Shown here piece by piece: positions 14,790 through 20,678 of a stretch of 20,678 nucleotides of DNA. The notes beneath the pieces were generated by a model, which ran no database searches, was not told where the DNA came from, and saw nothing but the letters and a program-made list of their open reading frames with translations. The stretch is from CAYWBI01 sp964456445. GTDB taxonomy: Bacteria; Calditrichota; Calditrichia; Calditrichales; J004. Position 1 is the first letter of the stretch, and each line of letters starts with the position of its first letter. The stretch is from contig CAYWBI010000056.1 in the NCBI GenBank assembly GCA_964456445.1, positions 1-20,678 on the forward strand. The letters are read 5' to 3'. A program made the position numbers and the translations under genes.

Positions 14790-14922
14790 AGAGGGCAATG
14801 AATTGACGGCCTTGCAGCAGGCGGTTACATCAATGGACAAACAGCGTATCACCAAATCAAAAATAAAGCCTGTTTTTGCAAAAATGTTTATGATGTTTGG
14901 TGCATTTGATGATTTCAATTAA
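14770..14922 (+). pseudogene. Out-of-frame 3' continuation of the preceding lipoprotein
   Basis: These 50 codons in the +1 frame continue the lipoprotein if one base of the A7 run is skipped. They read LMQSIHEEGNELTALQQAV, then a charged helix, and end FAKMFMMFGAFDDFN. The segment has the same residue mix as the upstream helices and no start codon with a ribosome binding site of its own. It therefore looks like the natural C-terminus rather than a separate gene. Confidence 0.6.
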
Positions 14923-14996
14923 CAGCGTGGGAGCAAGCCAAGGCTTTTGACCACGATTGGTATGATATAAATTATTTACTGGAAAGGAAGTACACC

Positions 14997-15977
14997 ATGG
15001 CCAATTTATTTAAAGTGACCTTTGGTTTGATTTTGTTAGCGGTTCTGTTTTCGTGCCAAAAGGCGATCGGACCGGAGGAGAAACAGGGTACAACGCAGGA
15101 TAACCTGGAATTGTCCGTTGCCCAGGGGCTTGATGATGACTTAGGGTATATGGAACCCAGCTTCTCGGTCAGTGACAGTGTGGACGCGCTTTTCGCGCTT
15201 TCCTGGGGAAGGATCCGCATGCCCTTTTTTCAATCATCCTTTACCATAGGCCATGCATCGGCCATTGCCTTTAGCCAGGACGTCAATCCCGGTCCCTATT
15301 TTCATCTGGGAGGTTTGGATATGGGCGATGTAACCCTGACAACCCCAGATGATACCCTGCAATTGGAACCTTTCCGCGGGGTGCGGAATAATTTTGTTTA
15401 CTTGTCGATCAACATGCCATCTTCGAGTGATAATGGTATGTCAGGTGGCCGGAGGTTCTTTAGCGCTTTTCCGTTTAGTCAGATCACTTTTAACCCGGAT
15501 GCCGCTTATACTTTCTCTGCAACAGGTTCGGATGTTTTTCCGCCGGTTTTTAGCGTTGTGCACACACCGCAAAATCTATTGACGATAAGCAGTTTAAGTG
15601 ATGGACAGGATGTGTCAATAGACAATGGTCTCGACATAAGCTGGACAGGCGCAACGCCCCGCAGTAAAATTCTCGTAGCAGTAACGATAGGCCATCGTTT
15701 TGAGTTTAGGAACGGTGCCCGTGGGGATAAAACGGATTTACAGAATTCCGTCCGGCTCAACTTTGAAAATTTTCCAATTATAATAAAAACATATAAACAG
15801 AATATTGGCTCTGTCACCCTTTCAAAAGCGGAAATACTTGAGATGTTGAAAGATGTGGACAGCAAGACGCTTGCCATAAATGTTTCTGCGATCGATTTTG
15901 AAAAAGAACAGATCGATGAGAAAAGGATTGGAAAAATGATCCGCATGCACGATCGTCTTTTTGTCACTATCAAATAA
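14997..15977 (+). CDS. Lipoprotein of unknown function
   Basis: A 326-residue protein that I do not recognise. The N-terminus is a lipoprotein signal with lipobox VLFSC (Cys20), followed by an acidic linker (about 25-50). The mature part is rich in Ser, Thr, Phe, Asp and Gly and looks mainly beta. One segment (LSDGQDVSIDNGLDISWTG, about 203-221) resembles the start of an Ig/fibronectin-like surface domain. The last 60 residues are more helical and lysine-rich. AAAGGAAG precedes the ATG. It lies 74 bases after the frameshifted lipoprotein with no terminator between, so it may belong to the ECF operon. It ends in a clear terminator. A surface or periplasmic structural role is possible, but no function is shown. 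Confidence 0.85.
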   Translation: MANLFKVTFGLILLAVLFSCQKAIGPEEKQGTTQDNLELSVAQGLDDDLGYMEPSFSVSDSVDALFALSWGRIRMPFFQSSFTIGHASAIAFSQDVNPGPYFHLGGLDMGDVTLTTPDDTLQLEPFRGVRNNFVYLSINMPSSSDNGMSGGRRFFSAFPFSQITFNPDAAYTFSATGSDVFPPVFSVVHTPQNLLTISSLSDGQDVSIDNGLDISWTGATPRSKILVAVTIGHRFEFRNGARGDKTDLQNSVRLNFENFPIIIKTYKQNIGSVTLSKAEILEMLKDVDSKTLAINVSAIDFEKEQIDEKRIGKMIRMHDRLFVTIK

Positions 15978-15996
15978 GCCCACACAAAACAAAAAA

Positions 15997-16026
15997 GGCC
16001 CGTTATAATGTTGACGGGCCCTTTTT
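15997..16026 (+). terminator. Intrinsic terminator after the unknown lipoprotein
   Basis: GGCCCGT (15997-16003) pairs with ACGGGCC (16014-16020) across a ten-base loop. C and then TTTTT follow. A run of six A precedes the stem, so the reverse strand also has a T-run. It closes the transcript that contains the lipoprotein gene and perhaps the whole ECF operon. Confidence 0.85.
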
Positions 16027-16104
16027 CCTGGGACCGGGTTCACCTACAAAATTGCACAATTTGGCAGGGAAGCTTAACTTTCCTTTTTAATCATGGAGGT
16101 TATT

Positions 16105-17889
16105 ATGCGTGTTGTCCTTTTAACGGCACTTTTGTTTCTTATGTTATCCTGCACCGGGGAAGCCCGTTTGCAAAAGGATGTCCAGACATATCTTGACACC
16201 TATACCCATCAATATCAGAAATTATATACGGTTTCCAGCGAAGCGGAATGGAAGGCGAATACACATATTGTTGATGGTGACAGCGCAACGGAAAAAGCAA
16301 CCCGGAATGCCAATGAGGCCCTGGCGCGTTTTACGGGCAGCAAGGAAAATATTGACCGGGCCCGGGCTTACCTTAAAAAATCCGCTGGTTTAAGGCCGAT
16401 ACAGGTAAAACAACTGCAAATCATTCTTTATATGGCGGCAAATAACCCGCAATCTGTCCCGGAATTGGTTAAAAATCGTATCAAGGCTGAAACCGTACAG
16501 AATAAAAATCTTTTTGATTTTGATTTTAAAATCGATGGCAAAGCCGTGACCACCAATCAAATTGACGATATTTTAAAGAAATCGAACAATTTAAAAAGAC
16601 GTCGGGCCGCATGGTCCGCCAGTAAAGAAGTGGGCAAAAATCTGAAGACCGGTCTGGAAAAGTTGCAACTGTTGCGAAACAAAACCGTTCAGGCCCTGGG
16701 CTTTCCGGATTATTTTTCCTATCAGGTTTCGGAATATGGGATGACCACTGCTGAGATGATGCAGATGAACCAGCGTTTCATAAAAGAAATCTGGCCTCTG
16801 TATCGTGAACTGCATACCTATGCCCGCTATGCGCTTGCCAAAAAATATCATGTGAAAGATGTGCCTGATTATCTACCCGCCGATTGGCTTCCGAACCGCT
16901 GGGGCCAGGATTGGGGCCCGATGGTTACGGTAAAAGGTATCGATCTTGATGGTGTGCTGGCCCATAAGAAAGCAGCGTGGCTTGTGGAACAGGCCGAACG
17001 TTTCTACATAAGTCTTGGATTTGAAAAATTACCACAATCTTTCTGGGATAGATCCAGTTTATATCCGGCGCCGCAGAATGCCGGTTATAAAAAGAACAAC
17101 CATGCTTCGGCCTGGCATATGGACCTGGACCATGATGTGCGCAGTTTGATGAGCGTGGAACCCAATGCCGAATGGTACGAAACGGCCCATCATGAACTGG
17201 GCCATATCTATTATTATCTGTCCTATAGCCGGCCACAGGTCCCATTACTGTTGCGGTCGGGGGCCAACCGGGCCTTTCACGAGGCAATTGGCAGCATGAT
17301 GGGTTTGGCGGCCATGCAAAAACCCTTTTTGCAAAACCTGAATTTAATCCCGCAAAATGTGAAGACCGATAAAATGCAAAAGTTGCTGAAGGAAGCCCTG
17401 AACTATATCGTATTTATACCCTGGGCTGCCGGGGTTATGACGGAATTTGAACATGATTTGTATAGTGAAAATTTGGCCCATGACCAATATAATGTTAGGT
17501 GGTGGGCGCTCAAGAAAAAATACCAAGGGATTGTCCCGCCCTCGGCCCGCGGAGAAGAATATTGTGACGCGGCGTCGAAGACGCACATCAATAATGATGC
17601 GGCACAATACTATGACTATTCGCTGTCCTATGTCCTTTTGTTTCAAATCCATGATCATATCGCCAAGAAAATCTTGAAAGAAGACCCGCGCTCCACAAAT
17701 TATTATGGCAACAAAGCGGTCGGCGAATTTTTAAAGGGGTTGTTGGAGCCGGGAGCAACGGTGGATTGGAGACAGCTAATGAAAGAAAAACTCGGAGAAG
17801 AAATAAGTGCAAAAGCCATGCTGGATTATTTTCAGCCACTGTTGGAATATTTAAAGAAAGTTAACGCAGGCAGAAAATATACCATTTAA
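16105..17889 (+). CDS. M2-family zinc peptidase (angiotensin-converting-enzyme-like), lipoprotein
   Basis: A protein of about 594 residues, the size of one ACE catalytic domain. ACE enzymes are peptidyl-dipeptidases that release dipeptides from peptide C-termini. The zinc site is intact: HELGH gives His363, catalytic Glu364 and His367, and FHEAIGSMMGLA supplies the third ligand Glu393. The surrounding residues (TAHHELGHIYYYLSY, SGANRAFHEAIG) match the M2 pattern. The spacing between the first His and the third ligand is 30 residues, two more than in human ACE by my count. The N-terminus is a lipoprotein signal (LLFLMLSC, Cys16), placing it on the membrane facing the periplasm, or on the surface. 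GGAGG five bases before the ATG at 16105 selects that start over the ATG at 16093. It is likely monocistronic and used in peptide nutrition or turnover. Confidence 0.95.
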   Translation: MRVVLLTALLFLMLSCTGEARLQKDVQTYLDTYTHQYQKLYTVSSEAEWKANTHIVDGDSATEKATRNANEALARFTGSKENIDRARAYLKKSAGLRPIQVKQLQIILYMAANNPQSVPELVKNRIKAETVQNKNLFDFDFKIDGKAVTTNQIDDILKKSNNLKRRRAAWSASKEVGKNLKTGLEKLQLLRNKTVQALGFPDYFSYQVSEYGMTTAEMMQMNQRFIKEIWPLYRELHTYARYALAKKYHVKDVPDYLPADWLPNRWGQDWGPMVTVKGIDLDGVLAHKKAAWLVEQAERFYISLGFEKLPQSFWDRSSLYPAPQNAGYKKNNHASAWHMDLDHDVRSLMSVEPNAEWYETAHHELGHIYYYLSYSRPQVPLLLRSGANRAFHEAIGSMMGLAAMQKPFLQNLNLIPQNVKTDKMQKLLKEALNYIVFIPWAAGVMTEFEHDLYSENLAHDQYNVRWWALKKKYQGIVPPSARGEEYCDAASKTHINNDAAQYYDYSLSYVLLFQIHDHIAKKILKEDPRSTNYYGNKAVGEFLKGLLEPGATVDWRQLMKEKLGEEISAKAMLDYFQPLLEYLKKVNAGRKYTI

Positions 17890-17904
17890 TCTCCTGGCCT
17901 ATAA

Positions 17905-17917
17905 CTTATGGCATAAG
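17905..17917. promoter_or_regulatory. Small dyad upstream of cmoA
   Basis: CTTATG (17905-17910) and CATAAG (17912-17917) are perfect inverted arms about a single G. The one-base centre rules out an RNA hairpin of the full length, so a protein-binding dyad is the likelier reading. It lies between the peptidase stop and cmoA, in a 127-base gap where I see no terminator. Confidence 0.25.
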
Positions 17918-18016
17918 CAGCCGGTGATAAAGCTCAGTTTTGGCAGATATTGCGAGCTATGAATGAGGCTTCGTCGTCTGATTAAATCATCCATATGGGT
18001 TTGGACTATTAAAATT

Positions 18017-18748
18017 ATGAAAAATATGAAAGATCAAATATACACTACGCCGCAGGACCCATTAGTCAAATTTACTTTTGATGCTCACGTAGCGGATGTC
18101 TTCCCGGACATGATTGCCCGATCCGTTCCTGGGTATGCGGCAACCATCGCCATGATAGGGGTGTTAGCGGCCAAATATGCCCAACCGGAAAGCCGCTGCT
18201 ACGATTTAGGTAGTTCGCTTGGTGCGGCAACACTGGCCATGCGTCATTACATCAATCAGCCGGATGTGGAAATTATTGCCGTGGATAATTCCGGGGCAAT
18301 GGTAGAACGAAGTAAAAAAATTATCGAACGCGACGCTTCGCACACCCGGGTGGATGTCCGGCTCCAGGATATCATGGATGTGGAGATTTATTCGGCTTCA
18401 GTTGTAGTATTAAATTTTACGCTTCAGTTTATCCAGCTTGAACAACGGGGTAAACTCATAAAAAAAATATATGATGGCCTGCTGCCCGGCGGCGTATTGA
18501 TCCTGTCGGAAAAAATTATTTTTTCCGCTACGGATGAACAGCAGCGGCAAACCAATTGGCACCATAACTTTAAAAAGGCAAATGGCTATAGCGATCTGGA
18601 AGTGGCCGGTAAACGCAATGCATTGGAAAATGTATTGGTACCGGAATTACTGGACACACATAAGCACCGCTTGTTGAACGCGGGTTTTGCCTCTGTTGAT
18701 CTTTGGTTCCAATGTTTTAATTTTGTCAGTTTGCTGGCAATTAAATAA
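18017..18748 (+). CDS. cmoA: Carboxy-S-adenosyl-L-methionine synthase CmoA
   Basis: A 243-residue SAM-dependent enzyme that converts SAM and prephenate to carboxy-SAM, the donor for tRNA 5-oxyacetyl-uridine synthesis. It resembles E. coli CmoA (about 247 residues) along its full length: TFDAHVADVFPDMIARSVPG, YDLGSSLGAATLAMR in the SAM-binding loop, IIAVDNSGAMVER, VVLNFTLQFI, LPGGVLILSEKI, HHNFKKANGYSDLEV, KRNALENVL and the ending DLWFQCFNF. The frame is open to an ATG at 17963, but those 18 extra residues have no family counterpart. Starts at 18017 and 18026 both fit, with no strong ribosome binding site at either. It is followed within 21 bases by cmoB, the standard pair. Confidence 0.97.
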   Translation: MKNMKDQIYTTPQDPLVKFTFDAHVADVFPDMIARSVPGYAATIAMIGVLAAKYAQPESRCYDLGSSLGAATLAMRHYINQPDVEIIAVDNSGAMVERSKKIIERDASHTRVDVRLQDIMDVEIYSASVVVLNFTLQFIQLEQRGKLIKKIYDGLLPGGVLILSEKIIFSATDEQQRQTNWHHNFKKANGYSDLEVAGKRNALENVLVPELLDTHKHRLLNAGFASVDLWFQCFNFVSLLAIK

Positions 18749-18769
18749 AATCATCTCTATTTGGTTGAA

Positions 18770-19756
18770 ATGTATTCCAATAAACCCTTTTTAAATCATA
18801 TCGAACATACCGGTCTGCGATTGTTTGTCGAAGAAATGCACCGGAAATCTCCCGCTTTATACAGCGACGCCAACCATGGTGATTTTCATTTATGGGCGGC
18901 CGGACTTGAGGAAATCCACCGCTTGTTGCCGCCACAAAAACTGGAAATCTCAAAAGATCTAAATAGCGGGTCTATCAAAATTGGTACGCCGGATATATTG
19001 CCGGGGAATGTCCGTACAAGTTATAAGCAGGCATTGATGCGGTTTCATCCCTGGCGTAAGGGGCCCTACAATCTTTTTGGAATTGAGATTGATTGCGAGT
19101 GGCGATCGGATAAAAAATGGGACCGGCTGGCAGAAAAAATATCTCCATTGAAAGGCCGAACGGTGCTGGATATTGGTTGTGGAAACGGATATCATTGCTG
19201 GCGAATGCTTGGGGCCGGAGCAAAAGCCGTGCTAGGGATTGATCCCATGCTGCTCTACGCCATGCAGTTTCAGCTTTTTCATAGTTATCTCCCTCTGGAG
19301 CCCATTGAGTTCATACCCGTTGGTTTGGAAAGCCTGCCGCAAAAAATGAACGCCTTTGACACGGTGTTTTCCATGGGGGTGCTCTATCACAGAAGGTCTC
19401 CGCTGGATCATCTGTTACGGCTACGGGATTTAATGAAACCGGGCGGCGAAATGGTTTTGGAAACCTTGGTTGTGGATGGACCGGACGGATATAGCCTGCT
19501 GCCCGCAGGACGCTATGCCCGTATGCGCAACGTGTGGTTTTTACCGTCAACGCTTACCTTGCGAAATTGGCTAAAACGATGTGGATATAAAAATATACAT
19601 CTGTTGGACGTCGGTTATACGACAAGCGATGAGCAACGGGCCACTGAATGGATGACGTATGATTCCCTATATAAATGTTTGGATGCCCAGGATCCTAAAA
19701 AAACCGTTGAGGGATATCCGGCGCCACAACGGGCAATTTTTAGCTGTAGCCTTTAG
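18770..19756 (+). CDS. cmoB: tRNA U34 carboxymethyltransferase CmoB
   Basis: A 328-residue enzyme that transfers the carboxymethyl group of carboxy-SAM to 5-hydroxyuridine at tRNA position 34. The product is cmo5U, which broadens wobble reading of four-codon boxes. It matches E. coli CmoB (323 residues) closely: MRFHPWRKGPYNLFGIEID, EWRSDKKWDRL, RTVLDIGCGNGYHCWRMLGA (SAM motif I), GIDPMLLYAMQF, FDTVFSMGVLYHRRSPLDHL, LVLETLVVDG-type strand, YARMRNVWFLPS and KTVEGYPAPQRAIF near the end. The N-terminal 60 residues are less conserved, as in the family. A TTG at 18761 is an alternative start three codons upstream. Neither has a clear Shine-Dalgarno, so expression may rely on coupling with cmoA. 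The hydroxylating enzyme of the pathway is not in this window. Confidence 0.97.
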   Translation: MYSNKPFLNHIEHTGLRLFVEEMHRKSPALYSDANHGDFHLWAAGLEEIHRLLPPQKLEISKDLNSGSIKIGTPDILPGNVRTSYKQALMRFHPWRKGPYNLFGIEIDCEWRSDKKWDRLAEKISPLKGRTVLDIGCGNGYHCWRMLGAGAKAVLGIDPMLLYAMQFQLFHSYLPLEPIEFIPVGLESLPQKMNAFDTVFSMGVLYHRRSPLDHLLRLRDLMKPGGEMVLETLVVDGPDGYSLLPAGRYARMRNVWFLPSTLTLRNWLKRCGYKNIHLLDVGYTTSDEQRATEWMTYDSLYKCLDAQDPKKTVEGYPAPQRAIFSCSL

Positions 19757-19804
19757 GTAACTTGTATGAATCTTCCGTTTTGTAAGATGATTTTCAGTGG
19801 TTTT

Positions 19805-19818
19805 GTAACTTAAGTTAC
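19805..19818. promoter_or_regulatory. Perfect 14-bp palindrome, candidate activator (Crp/Fnr-type) site
   Basis: GTAACTTAAGTTAC is a perfect 14-bp palindrome whose last base is the first base of the -35 box of the next promoter. Its centre (19811.5) lies about 41.5 bp upstream of the expected transcription start near 19853, the classical class II activator position. The layout GTA-N8-TAC and its length fit Crp/Fnr-superfamily sites such as the NtcA type. A lone half-site GTAACTT also occurs at 19757-19763. The bound factor is unknown. Confidence 0.5.
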
Positions 19819-19846
19819 TGACAACCGAATTTGATTTTTATATAAT
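19818..19846 (+). promoter_or_regulatory. Sigma-70 promoter of the DUF2892 gene
   Basis: CTGACA (19818-19823, five of six consensus bases), a 17-base spacer and a perfect TATAAT (19841-19846) make the best promoter in the window. Transcription would start near 19853, 41 bases before the ATG. Confidence 0.75.
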
Positions 19847-19893
19847 CCTGCCATACAATAACAAGTCAACTCACATAATTAGGAGGATGGGTC

Positions 19894-20079
19894 ATGAAGA
19901 ATGTTGGAAGCACGGATAAAATAGTTCGCTATGTTCTTGCCGTAGTCATAGCTGCATGGGGCTATTATGCCCAAAGTTGGTGGGGGCTGGTGGCCCTGCT
20001 GCCATTGGGTACGGCATTGATGGGCTGGTGCCCCGCCTATTTCCCGTTTAAAATGAGCACGTTAAAGAAAAAACAATAG
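19894..20079 (+). CDS. Small membrane protein, DUF2892 (YgaP-like membrane domain)
   Basis: A 61-residue inner-membrane protein. Opening KNVGSTDKIVRYVLAVVIAA is the DUF2892 signature: a short cytoplasmic start, then two membrane spans (about 11-25 and 28-45) joined by a tight turn with YYAQSWWG. The conserved GWCPAYFPF motif follows, and a lysine-rich tail. In YgaP the same domain is fused to a rhodanese, but here it stands alone, as in many bacteria. GGAGG lies close before the ATG. It is transcribed alone from a strong promoter and ends at the hairpin at 20093. Its role is unknown; stand-alone members are often found near sulfur or redox stress genes, so a redox link is possible. Confidence 0.88.
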   Translation: MKNVGSTDKIVRYVLAVVIAAWGYYAQSWWGLVALLPLGTALMGWCPAYFPFKMSTLKKKQ

Positions 20080-20092
20080 GCTAATATTTTGG

Positions 20093-20128
20093 GGCCGCGG
20101 CTGATGATCCCGCGGCCTTTCATATTTT
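20093..20128 (+). terminator. Intrinsic terminator of the DUF2892 gene
   Basis: GGCCGCGG (20093-20100) pairs perfectly with CCGCGGCC (20110-20117) across a nine-base loop. TTTCATATTTTT follows. The long GC stem is strong and the T-run is interrupted. On the minus strand no useful T-run follows. Confidence 0.8.
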
Positions 20129-20198
20129 TGGCAAAGGCTGTTTTTCGTACAGTTTTAAACCCCATAAAGCTATTAGTAGCCATAAAATTCGTAGTTGA

Positions 20199-20615
20199 CT
20201 ATATACTGTCCACAAGATTGTATAGTTGATCGTTTTCCTTTTTGATCCTGGCCGCCAAAGCATTGAACAAGCTCTTTGTTTCCCGAATAAAAGTATTTGC
20301 GTCATTTTGTATGGTCTGAGGGGTTTTCCATTTTTCTGAATATTGGGTGACCGCTGCAGAAATCCCCCCCATCTCTTTCATAAACCTGTTTGCCATCTCT
20401 TTCGTTTGGTTATCGGTACTTTTTAGAAGTTGCGGATAAAGGGACTTATCTTCCATTGCCAGATGAATAGAAAGTTTACCTAATAAAGTAGATAATTGGC
20501 GACGCACATCAGAAGCATTTGTGCTTAATTTTGATGCATTTAATTCATTGCTAATATTTGTTGCAATCTGCAGTAATTCATTATGTTGCTGTCGGTATCT
20601 ATCTGTACGGGCCAT
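20199..20615 (-). CDS. Hemerythrin-like (HHE) four-helix protein with incomplete iron ligands
   Basis: A 138-residue all-helical cytoplasmic protein with hemerythrin-like organisation: helix 1 RYRQQHNELLQIATNI with His11, and helix 2 KLSIHLAMEDKSLYPQLL with the typical HxxxE (His51, Glu55). Helix 3 is around 72-96, and helix 4 NALAARIKKENDQLYNLV carries Glu127. Hemerythrin-like domains normally add a His in helix 3 and the His of HxxxE in helix 4. Here helix 3 has EMGGI and helix 4 has Arg123 at the corresponding places. A normal diiron centre is therefore doubtful. The ATG at 20615 follows AGGAGAA. The frame extends eight codons further, but that part holds the ribosome binding site. TTGACG (complement of 20654-20659) may be its -35 box. 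It converges on the DUF2892 gene. Confidence 0.82.
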   Translation of the reverse strand: MARTDRYRQQHNELLQIATNISNELNASKLSTNASDVRRQLSTLLGKLSIHLAMEDKSLYPQLLKSTDNQTKEMANRFMKEMGGISAAVTQYSEKWKTPQTIQNDANTFIRETKSLFNALAARIKKENDQLYNLVDSI

Positions 20616-20678
20616 GATAATTTCTCCTTTTTTTAACAATATCGGTAAATATTCGTCAATTATTAATAAAAAGTAATA

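Noticed and set aside
15506..15985. Minus-strand open frame of 159 codons opposite the unknown lipoprotein
   Set aside because: The plus-strand frame has a lipobox, a ribosome binding site and a terminator. The antisense frame begins beyond that gene's stop without any of these.
20120..20305. Minus-strand frame overlapping the hemerythrin 3' end, considered as a frameshifted tail
   Set aside because: The hemerythrin-like protein already ends naturally after helix 4, and no homopolymer or plausible shift point connects the frames.
1..20678. CRISPR arrays, tRNA or rRNA genes, insertion sequences, integrases
   Set aside because: I saw no regularly spaced repeats, cloverleaf-like sequences, rRNA segments, transposase motifs or terminal inverted repeats anywhere in the window.

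Overview
This 20.7 kb window is a stretch of a Gram-negative bacterial chromosome, judged by a TolC-like outer-membrane factor, an RND pump, several lipoproteins and periplasmic sensors. Base composition looks moderate (mid-40s % GC by eye). The style of the RND, M2 peptidase and beta-helix proteins suggests the FCB assemblage (for example Calditrichota or relatives). That placement is an impression, not a measurement. I saw no tRNA, rRNA, CRISPR array, insertion sequence or phage gene.

Layout, left to right. (1) 249-6433 is a four-gene efflux operon: TetR regulator, TolC-like channel, lipoprotein adaptor and RND pump. A dyad covers the operon's first ribosome binding site and a strong terminator follows it (6499-6526). 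(2) 6434-6933 is a 500-base non-coding gap with a candidate promoter at its end. (3) 6934-9576 encodes an orphan hybrid histidine kinase with four PAS domains and a C-terminal receiver. (4) 9626-10972 (minus) encodes a secreted right-handed beta-helix protein. It is divergent from a small heat-shock protein gene (11179-11631), which has its own terminator. (5) 11689-12537 (minus) encodes a short-chain dehydrogenase, divergent from an ECF sigma-factor operon. (6) 12730-14922 encodes an ECF sigma factor, a small one-TM protein in the anti-sigma position, a membrane-anchored Spy/CnrX-like sensor, and a helical lipoprotein whose frame breaks at a run of seven A. A second unknown lipoprotein (14997-15977) follows and ends in a terminator. 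(7) 16105-17889 encodes an angiotensin-converting-enzyme-like M2 peptidase carrying a lipobox. (8) 18017-19756 is cmoA-cmoB, the tRNA wobble-uridine cmo5U pathway. (9) 19894-20079 encodes a small DUF2892-type membrane protein behind a very clear promoter with an abutting 14-bp palindrome. (10) 20199-20615 (minus) encodes a hemerythrin-like four-helix protein that lacks two expected iron-ligand histidines.

How the genes work together. The efflux operon is a self-contained export unit that is probably autoregulated. The sigma/anti-sigma/sensor cassette has the composition of the CnrH-CnrY-CnrX trans-envelope metal-signalling system, with lipoproteins as likely outputs. CmoA makes carboxy-SAM and CmoB transfers it to U34 of tRNAs. 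The rest are individually transcribed housekeeping or stress genes. The most interesting points are the CnrYXH-like cassette with its frameshifted lipoprotein, the promoter/palindrome geometry at 19805-19846, the paired loss of charged residues in the RND proton relay, and the ligand-depleted hemerythrin.
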